Source: Garcia nutans (lineage: Eukaryota > Streptophyta > Magnoliopsida > Malpighiales > Euphorbiaceae). From it: a stretch of 64,000 nt of DNA. Shown here piece after piece: positions 9,876 through 23,066 of the stretch. The notes below the pieces were generated by a model. It ran no database searches, was not told the origin of the DNA, and saw only the letters and a program-made list of their open reading frames with translations. The stretch is from assembly GCA_947685225.1 (NCBI GenBank), contig CANTUV010000072.1, positions 4,278,001 through 4,342,000 of the forward strand, written 5' to 3'. The translations under genes and the position numbers were made by a program. How positions within the stretch are numbered: the first letter of the stretch is position 1; each line of letters opens with the position of its first letter.

Positions 9876-12412
9876 TGTAATATCCTTAATTATGCCCTAG
9901 TAGTTTTGGTGTTATTGTTGTTGCAGTTAAATTATGTATATATTGTAATAAGTTGATAAGAAATTGGAAGAGAATGTTTATGTATGGTGATTGGGAATGG
10001 AAATAGGGTTTAGAGACAAGTTTATATGTTGTGTATATGGTGATATATATAACATATAAAGTGGTCAAAATGGAAAGTCAAGGTGTTGGATAGTGGAGGA
10101 AGATATTTCTTTTATTATTGAGTAATTACATAATTGGGCACATAAGAGACAAAATGTTAGTTATATAGTTGAGGGTATTTTGGTAATTGTTTGAATTGGA
10201 ATACTTGGTGGAGATTAAAGATGAGTTGACTTTGTTTCTTGTGGTTCATATTTCTTCTTTCTTCTTGGTGTGGCCGGCTGAACAAAGGGACAAGGAGAGC
10301 AAGAGGATAATTGAAGGTTTTGATGATTTTAAGCTTGGATTGGAAGGAGTTTACAAGTTTACAAGTTGGAATTTCAAGGAATTTCATTAATTGGTAAGTT
10401 TTCTCTTGTTTGCCTTTGTTATTTTTGAAGCTTGGTTTGAGTTGAGTTGTGTTTTGATGATGGTGTGATTAAATGGGTTATGGTGTGATTTTAAGTGTTG
10501 ATTTTGCTTGTTAAATGAGAAGTTGAGTTGGTGTTGGTATTGGAAGTGGTTGTGTTGAGTTTGTGTTAGGGTTTGAGTTTGTAAGTGTTGTCAATGTTAT
10601 AGAAATTGATGTATTATATTATTGTTTGGATTAGGTTTTGGAAGAAGTGGTTTATCTTAATTGTTAAGTGAACAATCTTTGGAAGAGAAGATTTCTTGGA
10701 GTTGTTTGAGTGTTTATAAGGTAAGTACAACTATTTGTTTACAAACATGCATATTATGGGTAAGCTTAACATTCTTTTGGTTGTAAATGTGTTGTGGTAT
10801 CAAATGTGTTATTAATGTGTTTTGATGATGTAAATAAGTATTGAGGATGTTGATTGTGTCCATTTTAAATGAGGTTATGTTGTGTATAATGTGTTTGATG
10901 TTAAACAAAAGAAAGTTTGTTAAAGTTAGGGTTTATGCATGAGACACGTGAATTGGGGCGGTCGCGATTATTGAAGTGCGGTCGTGATTCAGATCGGACT
11001 TCTGACCGCGAAACCTACTGTGTTAAGGTTTCATCTTTGATTGTGAAGTGCGGTCGCGACTCAGATCGGACTTCTGACCGCGAAACCTACTGTGATAAAT
11101 TTTATCTTTTGATTGTGTAGAACGGTCGCGACTTAGCTTGGTGCGACCGCGATAGTCGTTCTATTCTGTTTTATTTGAAGTAAGTAAAGAATGTAAAGCA
11201 TGTTGCTTATATGATAATGTAATGTGAATTGTGATTGATTATGATAATTAAGATGATATGTGAGGCCATTGTGATTGGGCCAAGATGATTCAAATAAAAA
11301 GGTTGAGGCATGATTTCCTAATAAATTATGAATTGTGAAATGAATTGAGAAAGAATAAATGAAATGTTAGTATGCCTAATGTGTTGATTCAACTTTCAGA
11401 GTCCTGTATTTGATGGCATGCCTATAACTCATTGGATAGGCGAAATGGGAGGCCCGTAAGCCGAGTCCAATTTGAATAATGTTTATGAATCACTGGATAG
11501 GTGAAATGGGAGGCCCGTAAACCGATTCCAGTTGTAAAATGTGAATATGGAATGATGGTGAAATGGGAGACCCGTAAACCACTTCCATTTGAGAATTTGT
11601 AACAGTCTAGCCAGGTTGAGGATCTCCTCATGTTAATGGGTTGATGGTCCAAGAGACTGGGTCTGTTACGCTATCCATGGATAGAGATATGATATATATT
11701 GCCTACGGGCTTGATGATTGTGATATTGAATCAAACACAGGGACTCTGAACTTTGAATAACATATTAGGGTGTTTTGGGCCCAGGTAGGTCTTAGGTTTA
11801 ATGTAATTTAGGATTTATGAATCGTGACCATTGCCTAATGAAATTGATGAGTAATGATATATTATAATGTTCTGAAATGTAATTATGGTATGATAATTTA
11901 TGATGAATAAGTTATGACTTGCTATGTATTATTTACTTGATTGAGTGTCATGAGCATTGCATCAAGCATTTTGTTAGTGTAGTTGTTTTACTAAGCCGTT
12001 GGCTTAGCGCGATTGTGTTCATCGCGCAGGTTTTAGAGAAGAACCCGAGAGATCCACTAGACCGAGTGAGTCTAGGAATTGAAGAGTTGTGTAGGACTTA
12101 AAGATCAAGAGAAAGCTGCCAATCATGTATAGACTCTTTATGTTTTGTAAAGTATTGGATTTAATGTATATGTATATAATTTTGTAAACTTGTACTTGGA
12201 TATATTTATATATGCAAATACATTTGATAAATTCCGCTGTGTATTAAATCAAATGTTTATACTTATTTTGTTTTATTTTAATAGTAAATACCATTATACT
12301 ATATATATATTGAAAATTGTTTATGGAAAAATGTAGCATTCTTAGGTTCTATGTATGTTCATTACATGGTGGTGATATGTAGTGAACGTATTTGGAATTT
12401 AGGGGTGTTACA
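9876..12412 (+). repeat. Element A 3' LTR
   Basis: 2,537 bp, the same length as the 5' LTR, with three substitutions seen. It is followed by the GTATC target duplication and the remainder of the element F LTR. Confidence 0.95.
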
Positions 12413-12417
12413 GTATC

Positions 12418-13304
12418 AATGGCTAGAACAATCTAATCTAAGCTAGTTTAATCCAAAGTGAAATCAAAATCAAAGAAAACAATTGTTAAAACCCTAACTT
12501 TGCTCTCTGACGGCTGACACCAGCTCTCAAACTCTCAACAGTCCCAAACCCTAGCTTTACTCTTTCCTTTTATACGAAACGTCCGCTTTAAAATCCGCTA
12601 TGGGCTTGGTTCATGAGAGACACGGCCAAGTCAGAAGTGACTTGGCCGTGTTGGAGTGCATTGGAGGGACACAGCCAGGGACTTGGCCGTGTCCCTTGCA
12701 TGTGTCACCTACTGCTTGTTTCTCTTCTTTTTCTTCTTTGATTGAGTGACACGGCCAAGTCAGAAGTGACTTGGCCGTTTTGGTCCTTTTTGGAGTGACA
12801 CGGCCAGTGACTTGGTCGTGTCCCTTGCCTATGTCTGCTTCTGTGAAATTTTAGTCTTCTTTGCTTTGGATGCAGGTGAGACACGGCCAGGTTGGAGTGA
12901 CTTGGCCGTGTCTGGGCTTCTTTGGAGGGACACGGCCACTGACTTGGCCGTGTCCCTTGAGTGTGTTCCTCTCTGTGCTTGATTTCCATCTTTAGCTTGG
13001 TATGGGACACGGCCAGTGACTTGGCCGTGTCCTCTGCCTGTGTCAGCTACCGCCCCTTTCTCTTTCAATTTGTTTCCTTGCCTTTTTCAACCTAACACAA
13101 AACTCAGTAAATAGACAATAACCAACAAAACATAAAACCATACTAAAAACTAGATAAAAAACAACATAAACACTGAAATAAACTAAAATTACCCAAATTA
13201 ATGAAAACACTAAACAAACCGATAAAAACTAACAAAATACCTAAATAAAACAATTATTATCATAATAAACAAGACATAAATCTATAACAAAAACTAATAA
13301 AACA
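12418..13304 (-). repeat. Element F 3' LTR, right part
   Basis: Continues from 2472 after element A and matches 18580-19392. Contains seven hairpin units built on ACACGGCC...GGCCGTGT, with a 14-bp perfect stem and GAAG loop at 12620-12651. The other LTR has six units. The 78-bp length difference between the two F LTRs (1,704 and 1,626 bp) equals one unit. Confidence 0.92.
12620..13031. repeat. Hairpin array in element F 3' LTR
   Basis: Seven inverted repeats with stems of about 9-14 bp and the core CACGGCCA...TGGCCGTG, spaced 40-100 bp, at about 12620, 12666, 12749, 12796, 12883, 12926 and 13003. The right LTR has a six-unit array at about 18786-19121. Confidence 0.88.
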
Positions 13305-13318
13305 ACTACCCCATACTT
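13305..13318 (-). other. Polypurine tract of element F
   Basis: On the minus strand, AAGTATGGGGTAGT directly precedes the 3' LTR. It follows the GCTTGAGGACAAGC block typical of Athila 3' ends. Confidence 0.85.
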
Positions 13319-14940
13319 AAAACTTTGCTTGTCCTCAAGCAAATTCACATGGCATAAATTAAAAACTCAAACAACTTAACTATAATTCCAACATATAAGA
13401 TGAAATCCTTTAAGACACAGCATAAATAATTTGCAATCTACTTCAATCAAGGATTTTCTTAACTCATTCATTAATCTAGACATACAAATCTTATCTCTCA
13501 TCTAAGTGTTTCACTCGATTTCAAAGGTTAATCACTCAAACTACTCATGACTGCATACTACCATAAACTTGCTTAATTATCCAACTCCCTCACTGATTTT
13601 CTCAAGAAATAATCTGAAGGTCTTTCATTTGGATGTAATGGGGCTAAGGTAAAGGTGTGAGAAAAGACATTTAAGCTGGAGCATCAAGAAATGGAGTATC
13701 TAAATTAGACAATACTCTTGCAAAGAAATGCATAACTCCCACAAATGACATACTCACCAACCCTTGATAATCTTACATACTTGCATAAAAATACATGAGT
13801 CAACATTCCTCTTTTGGTAACCAATGCTAGAACATATATGAATTCTGTATATATATATATATAACTTTTCTTTTATTTTCTCTCTCTTTTTTTTTACTTT
13901 TATCATATATTTTTTTAAAAATATATATATATATATATACAAAATTAAGAATTACATAGAACATCTAACTTAAAATGTAGAGGAAAAGAATAACGACTCT
14001 TAATCAAATACAATGTGCAAAGTATGCATTTCAACCCCTAATTAGCAATTCCATTTTTCTTTTTTTTTTTACTTGCTTACCCCACACTTTGAAACAAACC
14101 ACCCTATTGTCATATCATTAAACTCCATTCCTTAATGCAGGTATGATGATAATAAGAACATGTTAAGTTGAGAATTGTGTTGATCAAACAAGAAAAAGTC
14201 AAAGGCTCAACTTGGCTCACTAAGGAAATCAATATTAAGGGAGGTCTTTTTAAGCTAAAGGGCTAACCTACTTTGCCTTCATCATTTTAAAACTTGAGAT
14301 TAAATCATAATGTGAGTTCAATTAGTATGCAAAAGCAAACTCTAGAGATGCAAAATCATGAAGGTACACACTTAAGAAAAGAAAATCAACTGATAATAAT
14401 ATCAAATTATGAGGCTCAAAACTCACACAGGTGGGTTCACAAAGATTTATATGTCATAAATTGCAGAATGTGAAAATTGATCCTGAATGAATTCAAATGC
14501 TCATCTCTATGCTGATACTAAAGTCTCAACTATAATGCTAGAATCACAGAAAAGATCAATAAATTTTCAACAATTATGCCATGAACAACACACAATAAAA
14601 CACACCAAGGCAAACAAAACAAAAAGAAAGCTAAAAGATCACCCCACACTTTAGAATTTACATTGTCCTCAATGGAAAACAAGAATAATAAAGAGAAAGA
14701 GTTAAGTACAACCTGTCTTCCATCGTACCCTGGTGAGGTAAAACCCTAACTTTTCATCACAAACACAAATGGTCAATAACAAGATACAAGAGAGCTTTAG
14801 GGTTTCCATTTATTTAAACTAAACATAAAATCAAAATTGCAAAATATAAAATTATAACTATGAAAAAGAAATTCAAACTAATGGGTTGCCTCCCATTTAG
14901 TGCTTCTTTAATGTCATATAGCTAGACATCATTGCAAGGC
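13319..14940 (-). other. Non-coding 3' internal region of element F
   Basis: About 1.6 kb between the integrase tail and the PPT, the place where Athila elements often have an env-like ORF. No ORF of useful length is seen on the minus strand. Contains TA microsatellites near 13846-13862 and 13919-13940 and several CCCCACACTTT blocks (for example near 14640). Confidence 0.6.
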
Positions 14941-15480
14941 CTAGGGATCGTGGATCAAAGTGCTGTCAATGATCCTCACTTCTTGAAATCCTTCTTTATA
15001 TGGTTTAACTCTATGTCTATTTGCTTTAAAAGTCTTATTAGTTCTAGAGTTAAACAATTCAATGGCACCAGAAGGACATACCTTAGTTACCTCAAAAGGA
15101 CCATTCCATCGAGACTTGAATTTACCTAAAAACAGACGGAGTCGATAATTAAAAAGTAAATCTTTCATACCTGGACTCAATATCTTTCGCACAATAAATC
15201 TGTCATGAAGTGCTTTTGTGCGATCCTTGTAAATCCTCGAGCTCTCATATACCTTTGGGTTAAGGCACTTTTGGGTCTCCCCCACTGGTTTAGCCTCCTC
15301 TTCTAAGGTCAGTGTCAGTCCCACTTTACCTGAGGAACCTGTATGCAAGAAATCATCTGAAACAACTGCATCAACACAATTAATTAAAGAACAATTCTCA
15401 TATAAAGCAGTTGTAGGAATGGGAGAAGTGTTAAAAATAGAAAATTCTACAGTTTGTTGACAACTTACCATTTTTAACAT
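14941..15480 (-). pseudogene. Element F: protease-downstream segment fused to integrase C-terminal tail
   Basis: A 179-codon frame. Its first half continues from just after the protease region (one base out of frame with it). Its second half, beginning near YESSRIYKDRTKALHD and running through LLFNYRLRLFLGKFKSRW and PFEVTKV, is the C-terminal tail of Athila integrase. Everything between them in a full Athila (RT, RNase H and the catalytic part of integrase) is absent. The join lies inside one open frame, so it is an old internal deletion in a copy that still transposed. No catalytic function is expected. Confidence 0.85.
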
Positions 15481-17557
15481 CTATTAAGGTGTTGGTAGTA
15501 GCCATGAAAGTCCTACCCAGTAAAATAGTGTGTGTTGATGGTGCAGAATTACTCCCTTCCATGTCAAGAACTATGAAATCTACAGGTACTATTAACCCAC
15601 CAACCTTAACTAACACATCTTCTATAACCCCTTTCGGGAATCTAAAAGATCTATCAGCTAATTGCAACATCATTTTGGTTGATTTGAGTTTCCCTAGTTC
15701 TAATTCTTTATACACAGAATAAGGCATCAAATTCACACTAGCTCTTAGATCACACATGCCCTCAGTCCCCTTTCCATTCCCCATAGAAAGTTGAATTATA
15801 AAGATACCAGGATCCTTTAGTTTGGGAGGTAGTTTATGCTGCAGAACAGCACTAGCTACCTCAGAAACTATCACCTTTTTGTTTGGCTCATACCTCTTTT
15901 TCTTGGTGATCAGGTCTTTGAAGAACTTGGCATAAGCCGGCATATTCTTTACTGCTTCAAGTAAGGGTAAGTTAATACTTACCTTAGACAGCATGTTGAA
16001 GATATTAGAAAATTGCTTATCTTTTTGATCATCTTTCAACCTACTAGGGAATGGTATAGGAGGCCGGTACGGATTGCTTGCCTTATGTAAATCTGCTGAA
16101 GGTGATTTCTCCACTGATATAACTCCATCACCTTTATTCTCTGGTTCTCCTTCCTCCTTGTTCTCTTGGTCACCTACATTCACAAAATCATTTTCAACAT
16201 TATTGTTAATTTCCTTACCACTCCTAAGAACAGTCACTGAATGTGCCTACTCAGGTTGACTTGGGAATTTCCCCTTCTGTTGAATCTGCATCTTTTGTGC
16301 AAGTTGTCCTACTTGAGTCTCCACTTTTTTAAAGGATGCTTCTAATGAGTCCAGCCTCTTATTAGTCATCTCTTGATTTTGAACACTGACTTTGATGAAA
16401 GCTTGTAAACTTTCCTCCAAGCTCTCTATCTTAGACTGCCCTTGATTTGAGGATTGGCCCTGCTGTTGGTTCTGTCTCTGGAGCAAATGGAAAGGTTATT
16501 GAGCATTATTTGTTGTCCAGGAAAAATTGGGGTGACTCCTCCAACCAGGATTGTAAGTGTTGGAGTAAGGATCATTCCTGGCTCTTGGTTGAAATCCCCC
16601 CATAGCATTAACTTTCTCAGCTTCATTCCCAAAAGATTCATATGCAGAGGGGCATATATTTGCTCCATGCCCACATATCCCACAGATTCCACACACTTCT
16701 TGAGTAGATGAAGAAATATTGTTCTTCATGTTTAGCATCTGAACCTGCCTTGTCAATTCAGCTATTTGACTGACCATTTCACTATTGGCCTCCAGTTGAT
16801 TCACCCCTTTACTTCTTCCCTTTACACTCTTTTGTTGAGAATTAGCTCCCAACATCTCAAAGATCTCATAAGTCTCATCAGCTGTCTTTTCTCCCATGGC
16901 TCCCCCAGCTGCATTGTCAACAGTGTTCTGAAATTGCTGGGTAAGACCATCATAGAAAAACTGATTAAGGAGTTGAAGTGGGTAGTGATGATGCGGACAC
17001 TGGATCAATAGCATCTTAAATCTGTCCCAAGCCTCATGAAATGGCTCTCCTTCAAATTGAGAGAATGTAGCAATCTTCCCTCTCAACTCAGCTGTCTTTT
17101 GGTGTGAATAGAACTTGCCCATGAACTTGTTATAAACTTGCTCCCAAGTTGTCAGTGAGTTTTCAGGCAACATCATGAGCTAGCTGTTTGCCCTATCCTT
17201 CAAAGTATAAGGGAAACATCTCATCCTCAACTGATCTTCTGTTAGTCCTCCCAAAGGAAAAGTGTTGAGGGTGGAGTAGAAATCCCGAATAAAGTTCAAA
17301 GGATCTTCATTTGGAACTCCATAGAATGATGGCAGCATGTTGTAGTGAATGTTCTTCAACTCATAATTTCTTGCTGCATCTATCAATCTTATGCAAGAAG
17401 TGGAAGTTCCAATGACAGGTCTAGCAAAATCTCTCATGGTTCTTTGTCTTTCTTCAGCCATTTTAACTGATTGTGCAGAATCTGACTCAAATTCAGAAGT
17501 GTCCTCCTCTGTATCAAATCCGGTGTAGAGCTCAAACTCTTCTCTACTCCTTTTCAC
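15431..17557 (-). pseudogene. Athila-type gag-protease of element F, three in-frame stops
   Basis: A single frame of 709 codons broken by stops at about 17180 (expected Trp codon in LKDRA-x-W), 16493 and 16247. The N-terminal part has the Athila gag signature (FYGVPNEDPLNFIRDF and TEDQLRMRCFPYTLKD), then TTWEQVYNKFMGKF, GEPFHEAWDRFK and FYDGL. A cysteine-rich CGICGICGHGANIC stretch and a coiled-coil-like Gln-rich region follow. VTVLRSGKEI then starts the protease region, where the usual active-site DLGAS is changed to DLRAS (near MCDLRASVNLMP) and LLGRTFMATTNTLIDV closes it. The changed active site and the stops make it inactive. Confidence 0.88.
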
Positions 17558-17739
17558 TCTCTAAATTTCTGGAATGAATGGATGTATCTCTCCTTCGAGT
17601 GATCTCCTGCCTTGCATAAATAGAAATTTTCTAGAAAAAGAAACAATTAAAAGCAAAAGAAAATAAAATAAAATGAAAATAGCGAAAAATAATCTAAAAT
17701 ATTTTTTTCTTTTTTTTAAATAAATAATTACGCAAATTA

Positions 17740-17760
17740 GCTTCCCCGGCAGCGGCGCCA
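17740..17760 (-). other. Primer binding site of element F
   Basis: The minus strand reads TGGCGCCGCTGCCGGGGAAG, starting 6 bases after the 5' LTR. This is the PBS typical of Athila elements (usually assigned to Asp-tRNA). Confidence 0.88.
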
Positions 17761-17766
17761 AAAACT

Positions 17767-19392
17767 TGTTGCACTCAAATTAACTCTACCACAAAGCGTC
17801 ACTTGCAAGTATACAAGGTAGCTGTAGCAAAGTTGATCACCCCAAGGTTGTCTCTCAAGGAAGCTAAAGTGGCTAATTGATTATCAGATTATGAATAACA
17901 AGTAATAAAGAAATTTAAATTGCTAAATAATGAAGAAGATTGATTAAAGTTTAAAACGAATAAAAGTAAACTAGAACTGATGCATTGATTCACTGGATAG
18001 AAAGGTCTAGGGTTTGCACTTCTCTACTACTTATATGCATGTACGGTTATTCCTCTTAATTAATTTAATTTCAAAGATTAAATCTCAAACAACTTAATTA
18101 ATTGAGTCAAGGAAATAAGCTCTCGCATTCAAACCTCTTACAACTAATCTTGTTATAATTTAAACAATCTTTTTAATAGGTTATATCTCTAATTCACCTA
18201 AGTCCTTAATTGAATTGTTCCAGCATTATACTTCTTCTCACAATCCATCATCTAATACCTTAAACACATAATTGGTGGCCAATCAATTATATATTAACAA
18301 TATTTCATTCAATCAAGGCTAAAGAAATTATTAGCTAAGAGAATAACCAATTCATACAATCATAGCAGATCCATACAAACCCTAGACTAGATCAAATTAG
18401 TTCATAATGCAATCAAACATACTCATCTCATTAATATTCAAAGAAATCAACTTAGACATGATAAAGTTCATAAATAAAATTTCAATGAAAATAAAGAGAT
18501 AAAGTTCAAGAACAAAACCAAATTACAAACTCCTTGAAGCTTCTGAAGAATCTCTTGATCAAATCTTGCAAGAAGGATGTATAAATGGCTAGAACAATCT
18601 AATCTAAGCTAGTTTAATCCAAAGTGAAATCAAAATCAAAGAAAACAATTGTTAAAACCCTAACTTTGCTCTCTGACGGCTGACACCAGCTCTCAAACTC
18701 TCAACAGTCCCAAACCCTAGCTTTACTCTTTCCTTTTATATGAAACGTCCGCTTTAAAATCCGCTACGGGCTTGGTTCATGAGAGACACGGCCAAGTCAG
18801 AAGTGACTTGGCCGTGTTGGAGTGCATTGGAGGGACACGGCCAGGGACTTGGCCGTGTCCCATGCATGTGTCACCTACTGCTTGTTTCTCTTCTTTTTCT
18901 TCTTTGATTGAGTGACACGGCCAAGTCAGAAGTGACTTGGCCGTGTTGGTCCTTTTTGAAGTGACACGGCCAGTGACTTGGCCGTGTCCCTTGCCTGTGT
19001 CTGCTTCTGTGAAATTTTAGTCTTCTTTGCTTTGGATGCAGGTGAGACACGGCCAGGTTGGAGTGACTTGGCCATGTCTGGGCTTCTTTGGAGGGACACG
19101 GCCATTGACTTGGCCGTGTCCTCTGCCTGTGTCAGCTACTGTCCTTTCTCTTTCAATTTGTTTCCTTGCCTTTTTCAACCTAACACAAAACTCAGTAAAT
19201 AGACAATAACCAACAAAACATAAAACCATACTAAAAACTAGATCAAAAACAACATAAACACTGAAATAAACTAAAACTACCAAAATTAATGAAAACACTA
19301 AACAAACCGATAAAAACTAACAAAATACCTAAATAAAACAATTATTATCATAATAAACAAGACACGAAGCTATAACAAAAACTAATAAAACA
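17767..19392 (-). repeat. Element F 5' LTR
   Basis: 1,626 bp and uninterrupted. It carries six CACGGCC hairpins (about 18786-19121) against seven in the other LTR. It is followed by the GCTGG target duplication and the rest of element B. Confidence 0.94.
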
Positions 19393-20480
19393 GCTGGTAG
19401 GCCTGGGTTTAGTCAGAGAGGAGGCTCTACATCCGGAGGAAGTAGACCAGATGAGGATGGGCCATCTCAGCGAGTGTTTGTGATGCAGAGGCAGCCAGAT
19501 GCTTCAGCCATCATTGCAGGTACATTTTCTTTATTTGGCATTTCAGTTCTTGCTCTAATAGATCCTGGATCTATGCATTATTACATAAGTGCATCCATCT
19601 TACCTGTGTATTAATTGCATTCTAAGTCCCTAGGATTTGATTGTTTGGTGACAAATCCTTTATGGCATAGTGTTGTGGTGAGTAAGGTGTACCGAGAAAG
19701 TCCAGTTGTTGTACAGGATGAGGAGTTCTTGGGTGATTTGATTGAAATGCCTTTTAAGGAGTATGATCTGATCTTAGGCATGGACTGGTTGTCTAAGCAT
19801 GGAGTTGTAGTAGATTATCAGAATAAGTGTGTTACCCTGAGAACTGGTGTTGATAGAAGTGTGATGGTATCTAGTGAGCAGAGACATCTTGCATCCATGT
19901 TTGTTTCAGTTGTCGTGGCTAGGAGGTTGATTTGAAAGGGATGTGAGGCTTATCTTGCTCATGTGGTAGATACCAGAGTAGTGGGTTCCCAGATTGATAG
20001 TATACCCACAGTTGATGAATTCTTAGATGTTTTTCCTAAGGAGTTGCTAGGGATAACCCCTGAGAGAGAGGTTGAGTTTGGTATCGATCTGTTGCCTAGT
20101 ACCACTCCCATCTCTATTACTCCCTATCGAATGGCACCTGGTGAGTTGAGAGAATAGAAGGTGCAATTGTAGGAGTTGTTGGATAAAGGGTTTTTTTGCC
20201 CTAGTGTGTCACTGTGGGGAGCTCCTATTTTGTTTGTAAAGAAGAAGGATGGTACTTTAAGACTGTGTATTGATTATCGGCAGTTGAATAAAGTGACCAT
20301 CAAGAATAAGTATCGTTTGCCTAGGATAGATGATCTCTTTGATCAGTTGAAAGGAGCAACAATATTCTCTAAGATTGATTTGAGATTAGGGTGCCATCAG
20401 TTGAGAATCAGAGAGGAAGATGTTCCCAAGATAGCTTTCCACACAAGGTATGGGCATTATGAGTTTTTGGTGATGCCTTT
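19393..20480 (+). pseudogene. Element B gag end, protease and first part of RT
   Basis: Continues the B gag remnant from 1655. It encodes QRVFVMQRQPDASA, the protease loop DPGSMHYYIS, LILGMDWL and the RT start up to YGHYEFLVMPF, closely following A. It has at least four in-frame stops (near 19611, 19933, 20155 and 20170). It is cut at 20480 by insertion of element C inside the conserved MPFGLTNAP motif and resumes at 30432. Inactive. Confidence 0.92.
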
Positions 20481-23020
20481 TGTAACACCCCTAAATTCCA
20501 AATACGTTCACTACATATCACCACCATGTAATGAACATACATAGAACCTAAGAATGCTACATTTTTCCATAAACAATTTGCAATATATATATATAGTATA
20601 ATGGTATTTACTATTAAAATAAAACAAAATAAGTATAAACATTTGATTTAATACGCAGCGGAATTTATCAAATGTATTTGCATATATAAATATGTCCAAG
20701 TACAAGTTTACAAAATTATATACATATACATTAAATCCAATACTTTACAAAACATAAAGAGTCTATACATGATTGGCAGCTTTCTCTTTGATCTTTAAGT
20801 CCTACTCAACTCTTCAATTCCTAGACTCACTCGGTCTAGTGGATCTCTCGGGTTCTTCTCTAACACCTGCGCGATGAACACAATCGCGCTAAGCCAACGG
20901 CTTAGTAAAACAACTACACTATCAAAATGCTTGATGCAATGCTCATGACACTCAATCAAGTAAATAATACATAGCAAGTCATAACTTATTCATCATAAAT
21001 TATCATACCATAATTACATTTCAGAACATTATAATATATCATTACTCATCAATTTCATTAGGCAATGGTCACGATTCATAAATCCTAAATTACATTAAAC
21101 CTAAGACCTACCTGGGCCCAAAACACCCTAATATGTTATTCAAAGTTCAGAGTCCCTGTGTTTGATTCAATATCACAATCATCAAGCCCGTAGGCAATAT
21201 ATATCATATCTCTATCCATGGATAGCGTAACAGACCCAGTCTCTTGGACCATCAACCCATTAACATGAGGAGATCCTCAACCTGGCTAGACTGTTACAAA
21301 TACTCAAATGGAAGTGGTTTACGGGTCTCCCATTTCACCATCATTCCATATTCACATTTTACAACTGGAATCGGTTTACGGGCCTCCCATTTCACCTATC
21401 CAGTGATTCATAAACATTATTCAAATTGGACTCGGCTTACGGGCCTCCCATTTCGCCTATCCAATGAGTTATAGGCATGCCATCAAATACAGGACTCTGA
21501 AAGTTGAATCAACACATTAGGCATACTAACATTTTATTTATTCTTTCTCAATTCATTTCACAATTCATAATTTATTAGGCAATCATGCCTCAACCATTTC
21601 ATTTGAATCATCTTGGCCCAAGCACAATGGCCTCACATATCATCTTAATTATCATAATCAACCACAATTCACATTACATTATCATATAAGCAACATGCTT
21701 TACATTCTTTACTTACTTCAAATAAAACAGAACAGAACGACTATCGCGGTCGCACCAAGCTAAGTCGCGACCGTTCTACACAATCAAAAGATAAAATTTA
21801 TCACAGTAGGTTTCGCGGTCAGAAATCCGATCTGAGTCGCGACCGCACTTCACAAACAAAGATGAAACCTTAACACAGTAGGTTTCACGGTCAGAAGTTC
21901 GATCTAAGTCGCGATCGCACTTCAATAATCGCGACCGTCCCAATTCACGTGTCTCATGCATAAACCCTAACTTTAACAAACTTTCTTTTGTTTAACATCA
22001 AACACATTATACACAACATAACCTCATTTAGAATGGACACAATCAACATCCTCAATACTTATTTACATCATCAAAACACATTAATAACACATTTGATACC
22101 ACAACACATTTACAACCAAAAGAATGTTAAGCTTACCCATAATATGCATGTTTGTAAACAAATAGTTGTACTTACCTTATAAACACTCAAACAACTCCAA
22201 GAAATCTTCTCTTCCAAAGATTGTTCACTTAACAATTAAGATAAACCACTTCTTCCAAAACCTAATCCAAACAATAATATAATACATCAATTTCTATAAC
22301 ATTGACAACACTTACAAACTCAAACCCTAACACAAACTCAACACAACCACTTCCAATACCAACACCAACTCAACTTCTCATTTAACAAGCAAAATCAACA
22401 CTTAAAATCACACCATAACCCATTTAATCACACCATCATCAAAACACAACTCAACTCAAACCAAGCTTCAAAAATAACAAAGGCAAACAAGAGAAAACTT
22501 ACCAATTAATGAAATTCCTTGAAATTCCAACTTGTAAACTTGTAAACTCCTTCCAATCCAAGCTTAAAATCATCAAAACCTTCAATTATCCTCTTGCTCT
22601 CCTTGTCCCTTTGTTCAGCCGGCCACACCAAGAAGAAAGAAGAAATATCAACCACAAGAAACAAAGTCAACTCATCTTTAATCTCCACCAAGTATTCCAA
22701 TTCAAACAATTACCAAAATACCCTCAACTATATAACTAACATTTTGTCTCTTATGTGCCCAATTATGTAATTACTCAATAATAAAAGAAATATCTTCCTC
22801 CACTATCCAACACCTTGACTTTCCATTTTGACCACTTTATATGTTATATATATCACCATATACACAACATATAAACTTGTCTCTAAACCCTATTTCCATT
22901 CCCAATCACCATACATAAACATTCTCTTCCAATTTCTTATCAACTTATTACAATATATACATAATTTAACTGCAACAACAATAACACCAAAACTACTAGG
23001 GCATAATTAAGGATATTACA
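20481..23020 (-). repeat. Element C 3' LTR
   Basis: Reverse-oriented LTR ending (on the plus strand) GATATTACA. Same organisation as the A LTR, including the GC-rich array (21740-21945) and the three CCCGTAA motif copies (about 21313-21455). Confidence 0.95.
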
Positions 23021-23035
23021 ATTCTCCCCCTCTAA
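23021..23035 (-). other. Polypurine tract of element C
   Basis: On the minus strand, TAGAGGGGGAGAAT lies against the 3' LTR, as in element A. Confidence 0.88.
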
Positions 23036-23066
23036 AAAGAAATTTCGTTCTCGAAATTACCTGAAA

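Larger units (their letters stand above)
2473..12412 (+). mobile_element. Intact Tekay/Del-type Ty3/gypsy element A
   Basis: A 9,940-bp element with two LTRs of exactly 2,537 bp, TGTAAT...TGTTACA ends, a GTATC target duplication, a Met-type PBS, an uninterrupted gag-pol ORF and a purine-rich PPT. I find only three differences between its LTRs (near 3763/11166, 4628/12031 and 4914/12317), so the insertion is very young. It sits in the left LTR of element F. All parts needed for autonomous retrotransposition appear to be present. Confidence 0.96.
1656..19392 (-). mobile_element. Athila-like Ty3/gypsy element F, non-autonomous, with nested element A
   Basis: A complete LTR element on the minus strand. 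The left (3') LTR is 1656-2472 plus 12418-13304, and the right (5') LTR is 17767-19392. Both run TG...CA, and the 5-bp target duplication GCTGG is at 1651-1655 and 19393-19397. The primer site (complement of 17740-17760, beginning TGGCGCCGCTGCCGGGG) and the gag sequence are of Athila type. Removing nested element A leaves about 7.8 kb. Gag and protease remnants and the tail of integrase are present, but RT, RNase H and the integrase core are absent, so it must have been mobilised in trans. It lies inside the gag of element B. Confidence 0.93.

Noticed and set aside
12705..13068. ORFs of 79-101 codons over the CACGGCC hairpin array, and 19017-19298
   Set aside because: The apparent protein repeats (RDTAKS, GHGQV-like) are just translations of the DNA hairpin units in several frames.
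13846..13942. TA-rich runs as a regulatory element
   Set aside because: Simple TA microsatellites in the non-coding part of element F with nothing else to support function.
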